Shown here: piece by piece, positions 4,221 through 5,190 of the stretch
How the letters are laid out: each line of letters starts with the position of its first letter
How positions within the stretch are numbered: position 1 is the first letter of the stretch
Source of the DNA: an uncultured Eubacterium sp.
GTDB lineage: Bacteria; Bacillota_A; Clostridia; Lachnospirales; Lachnospiraceae
Assembly: GCA_948759685.1 (NCBI GenBank)
Contig: CAQBGY010000270.1
Span: forward strand, 1-5,190
DNA: 5,190 nucleotides
Direction of reading: 5' to 3'
Program-made: the position numbers and the translations under genes
Notes under the pieces: model-generated
The model's database searches: none
What the model was told of the DNA's origin: nothing
What the model saw: only the letters and a program-made list of their open reading frames with translations

Positions 4221-5108
4221 ATGGATTGTTATAAGACAATGAATTCTGATAGGATTTATAAAATATCAATTGAAAATTATCAAAAAGATCCCGGTTTTGA
4301 TGAACCATATTTTGTAAATAATGCTTGTTATGCGTTATGCCCTGCTTGCGATAACCCAATTCAGCTTTGTGCATTGTATAATAGAAATGAAAACTCTCCT
4401 AAACCGTATGGGAGACATACAGGAAAAGACATCACTGACTTTGCTCCGTTTGATAATCAAAAATATAATTTTTACCCGTACGCTTCTCATGCAAGAGGGT
4501 ACAATAACTATGATGAGCTGATAAAAGATGGAATTGATAATTCCACTATAGAAGCATTGGAAGCATTAAGAGATAATTATGATAAAGTTATTTATTTGTT
4601 AAAAAAAGAAAGCGGAATAAGGATAAGTAATAACTTAGCCAAAGAAATGCTTATTTCTTTTTTAGGAAATGGCAACGAAAATGCCGGGTATTTGTTTTAT
4701 TACTTTAATAAAACGAATTTTCCTTATGTTTTTGCCAATATGTGTCGAGATTTTTCATTAAAAGGACGGTATATAAATACAGAAACACCTTTATATAATA
4801 TATTAAAGGAGAGAAACGTCAAATTTTCAAAAGACGGACAATATCTTGTTTCATTTGCTGAAAAGCCGCAATCATATGTTTTTAGTTTTATTCATTACAA
4901 GATTGAAACAATAGAAGGAGATACTTATGAAACTGTGAAATTTTGTATTTTTGATAGTCACAGAAACATTATTTTTGAGAAAAGGATTATTATTGATTTG
5001 GCATACATCAATAATCTTATAAAAATGGAAAATTTTAAACGTAATGAAGAATTGCTTGATATTGCCAAAGAACTAATCAATGAGCGGTTAGAAATTTTAC
5101 AAGCATAA
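4221..5108 (+). CDS. Unrecognised 295-residue protein with CPxCDxP and PYGRHTGKDI motifs
   Basis: The function is unknown. The N-terminal region has a Cys-rich part with Cys36 and then LCPACDNPIQLCAL (39-52), where Cys40, Cys43 and Cys50 are possible metal ligands. It is followed by PYGRHTGKDI (62-71) and an aromatic-rich stretch YNFYPYASHARGY (82-94) with further His residues. This Cys-then-His order is loosely reminiscent of zinc-binding heads of nuclease-like proteins, but I see no nuclease motif. Residues 107-150 look helical. The C-terminal half alternates beta-like segments with a final Lys/Glu-rich helix (about 275-295). No signal peptide or membrane segment is visible. AGGGAG (4208-4213) seven bases upstream supports ATG 4221 over the Met at codon 7. 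The gene is more AT-rich than the pil genes and ends the transcription unit at the terminator overlapping its stop codon. Confidence 0.8.
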   Translation: MDCYKTMNSDRIYKISIENYQKDPGFDEPYFVNNACYALCPACDNPIQLCALYNRNENSPKPYGRHTGKDITDFAPFDNQKYNFYPYASHARGYNNYDELIKDGIDNSTIEALEALRDNYDKVIYLLKKESGIRISNNLAKEMLISFLGNGNENAGYLFYYFNKTNFPYVFANMCRDFSLKGRYINTETPLYNILKERNVKFSKDGQYLVSFAEKPQSYVFSFIHYKIETIEGDTYETVKFCIFDSHRNIIFEKRIIIDLAYINNLIKMENFKRNEELLDIAKELINERLEILQA

Positions 5109-5137
5109 AATTAAGCCCCAAAATTGGGGCTTAATTT
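5108..5137. terminator. Bidirectional intrinsic terminator ending the pilT-to-4221 gene cluster
   Basis: A perfect 12-bp stem (5108-5119 with 5126-5137) with a GCCCC/GGGGC heart encloses a six-base loop. Its base is A/T-rich with As on the left and Ts on the right, so it can work in both directions. It begins at the last base of the preceding stop codon. Confidence 0.85.
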
Positions 5138-5150
5138 ATTGTGCGCTTTA

Positions 5151-5190
5151 GCACAAAAAAACCACCAGCTAAGCTGGTGGAATAAAAATC
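5151..5190 (+). mobile_element. Left end of a second IS200-type element (rest outside window)
   Basis: An 8-bp perfect hairpin (5162-5169 with 5173-5180, TAA loop) is followed by AATAAAAATC, which matches the sequence after the left-end hairpin of the first copy (AATTAAAAATC, 1051-1061) apart from one T. Upstream, both share CTTTAGC (5146-5152 and 1016-1022), ACAA and AAACCA. This fits the left end of a related but not identical copy in the same orientation. The transposase gene would lie beyond 5190. A small TGTGC/GCACA hairpin (5140-5155) overlaps the junction. Confidence 0.7.

Noticed and set aside
4321..4521. Alternative plus-strand frame within the 295-residue gene
   Set aside because: It is fully contained in a longer frame with a good RBS, and its translation looks like out-of-frame sequence.
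1..5190. CRISPR array or shufflon inverted repeats
   Set aside because: No regularly spaced direct repeats are visible, and no repeated short inversion sites occur around the PilV C-terminal region.

Overview
The window looks like a piece of an AT-rich Gram-negative, probably proteobacterial, genome. It carries a tRNA-Glu with an encoded CCA end, type IVb (R64/SPI-7-like) pilus genes, and two secreted proteins with Sec signal peptides. I suspect a host-associated alphaproteobacterium, but the sequence does not prove it. The pilus genes are clearly richer in G+C than the edges of the window. With a tRNA and an IS200-type element nearby, this suggests an integrated conjugative element or its remnant.

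Left part (1-1021): the end of an unidentified Cys-rich protein, a tRNA promoter, tRNA-Glu(UUC), and a strong hairpin whose T-run touches the start codon of a DUF1937 gene. A second possible promoter has its -35 inside the 3' end of the tRNA. The DUF1937 gene stops exactly at the left end of an IS200 copy and is probably truncated. Its last 110 bp hold two strong inverted repeats.

Middle (about 1021-1739): a complete tnpA-only IS200/IS605-family element. It has a left-end hairpin, the hairpin that masks the tnpA ribosome binding site, a Y1 HUH transposase, a 3' region with several small TTTA-loop hairpins, and a right-end hairpin.

Right part (1740-5137): the C-terminal part of a PilV-like pilus tip adhesin emerges directly from the IS, with its N-terminus and prepilin leader missing. 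A tight, same-strand gene cluster follows: a PilT-type lytic transglycosylase, a PilU-type prepilin peptidase, a secreted phage-tail-collar protein, and two unrecognised proteins that share a CPxCDxP zinc-knuckle-like motif. Genes overlap by about 28 bp or are 1 to 13 bp apart, and the cluster ends in a strong bidirectional terminator. The transglycosylase would open peptidoglycan for the pilus, the peptidase would process prepilins, and PilV and perhaps the collar protein would act at the pilus tip.

The window ends (about 5151-5190) in what looks like the left end of a second IS200 copy in the same orientation. The first copy separates two unrelated truncated genes, so the simplest reading is an IS-associated deletion or recombination that removed the rest of the DUF1937 gene and the front of the pilus cluster.
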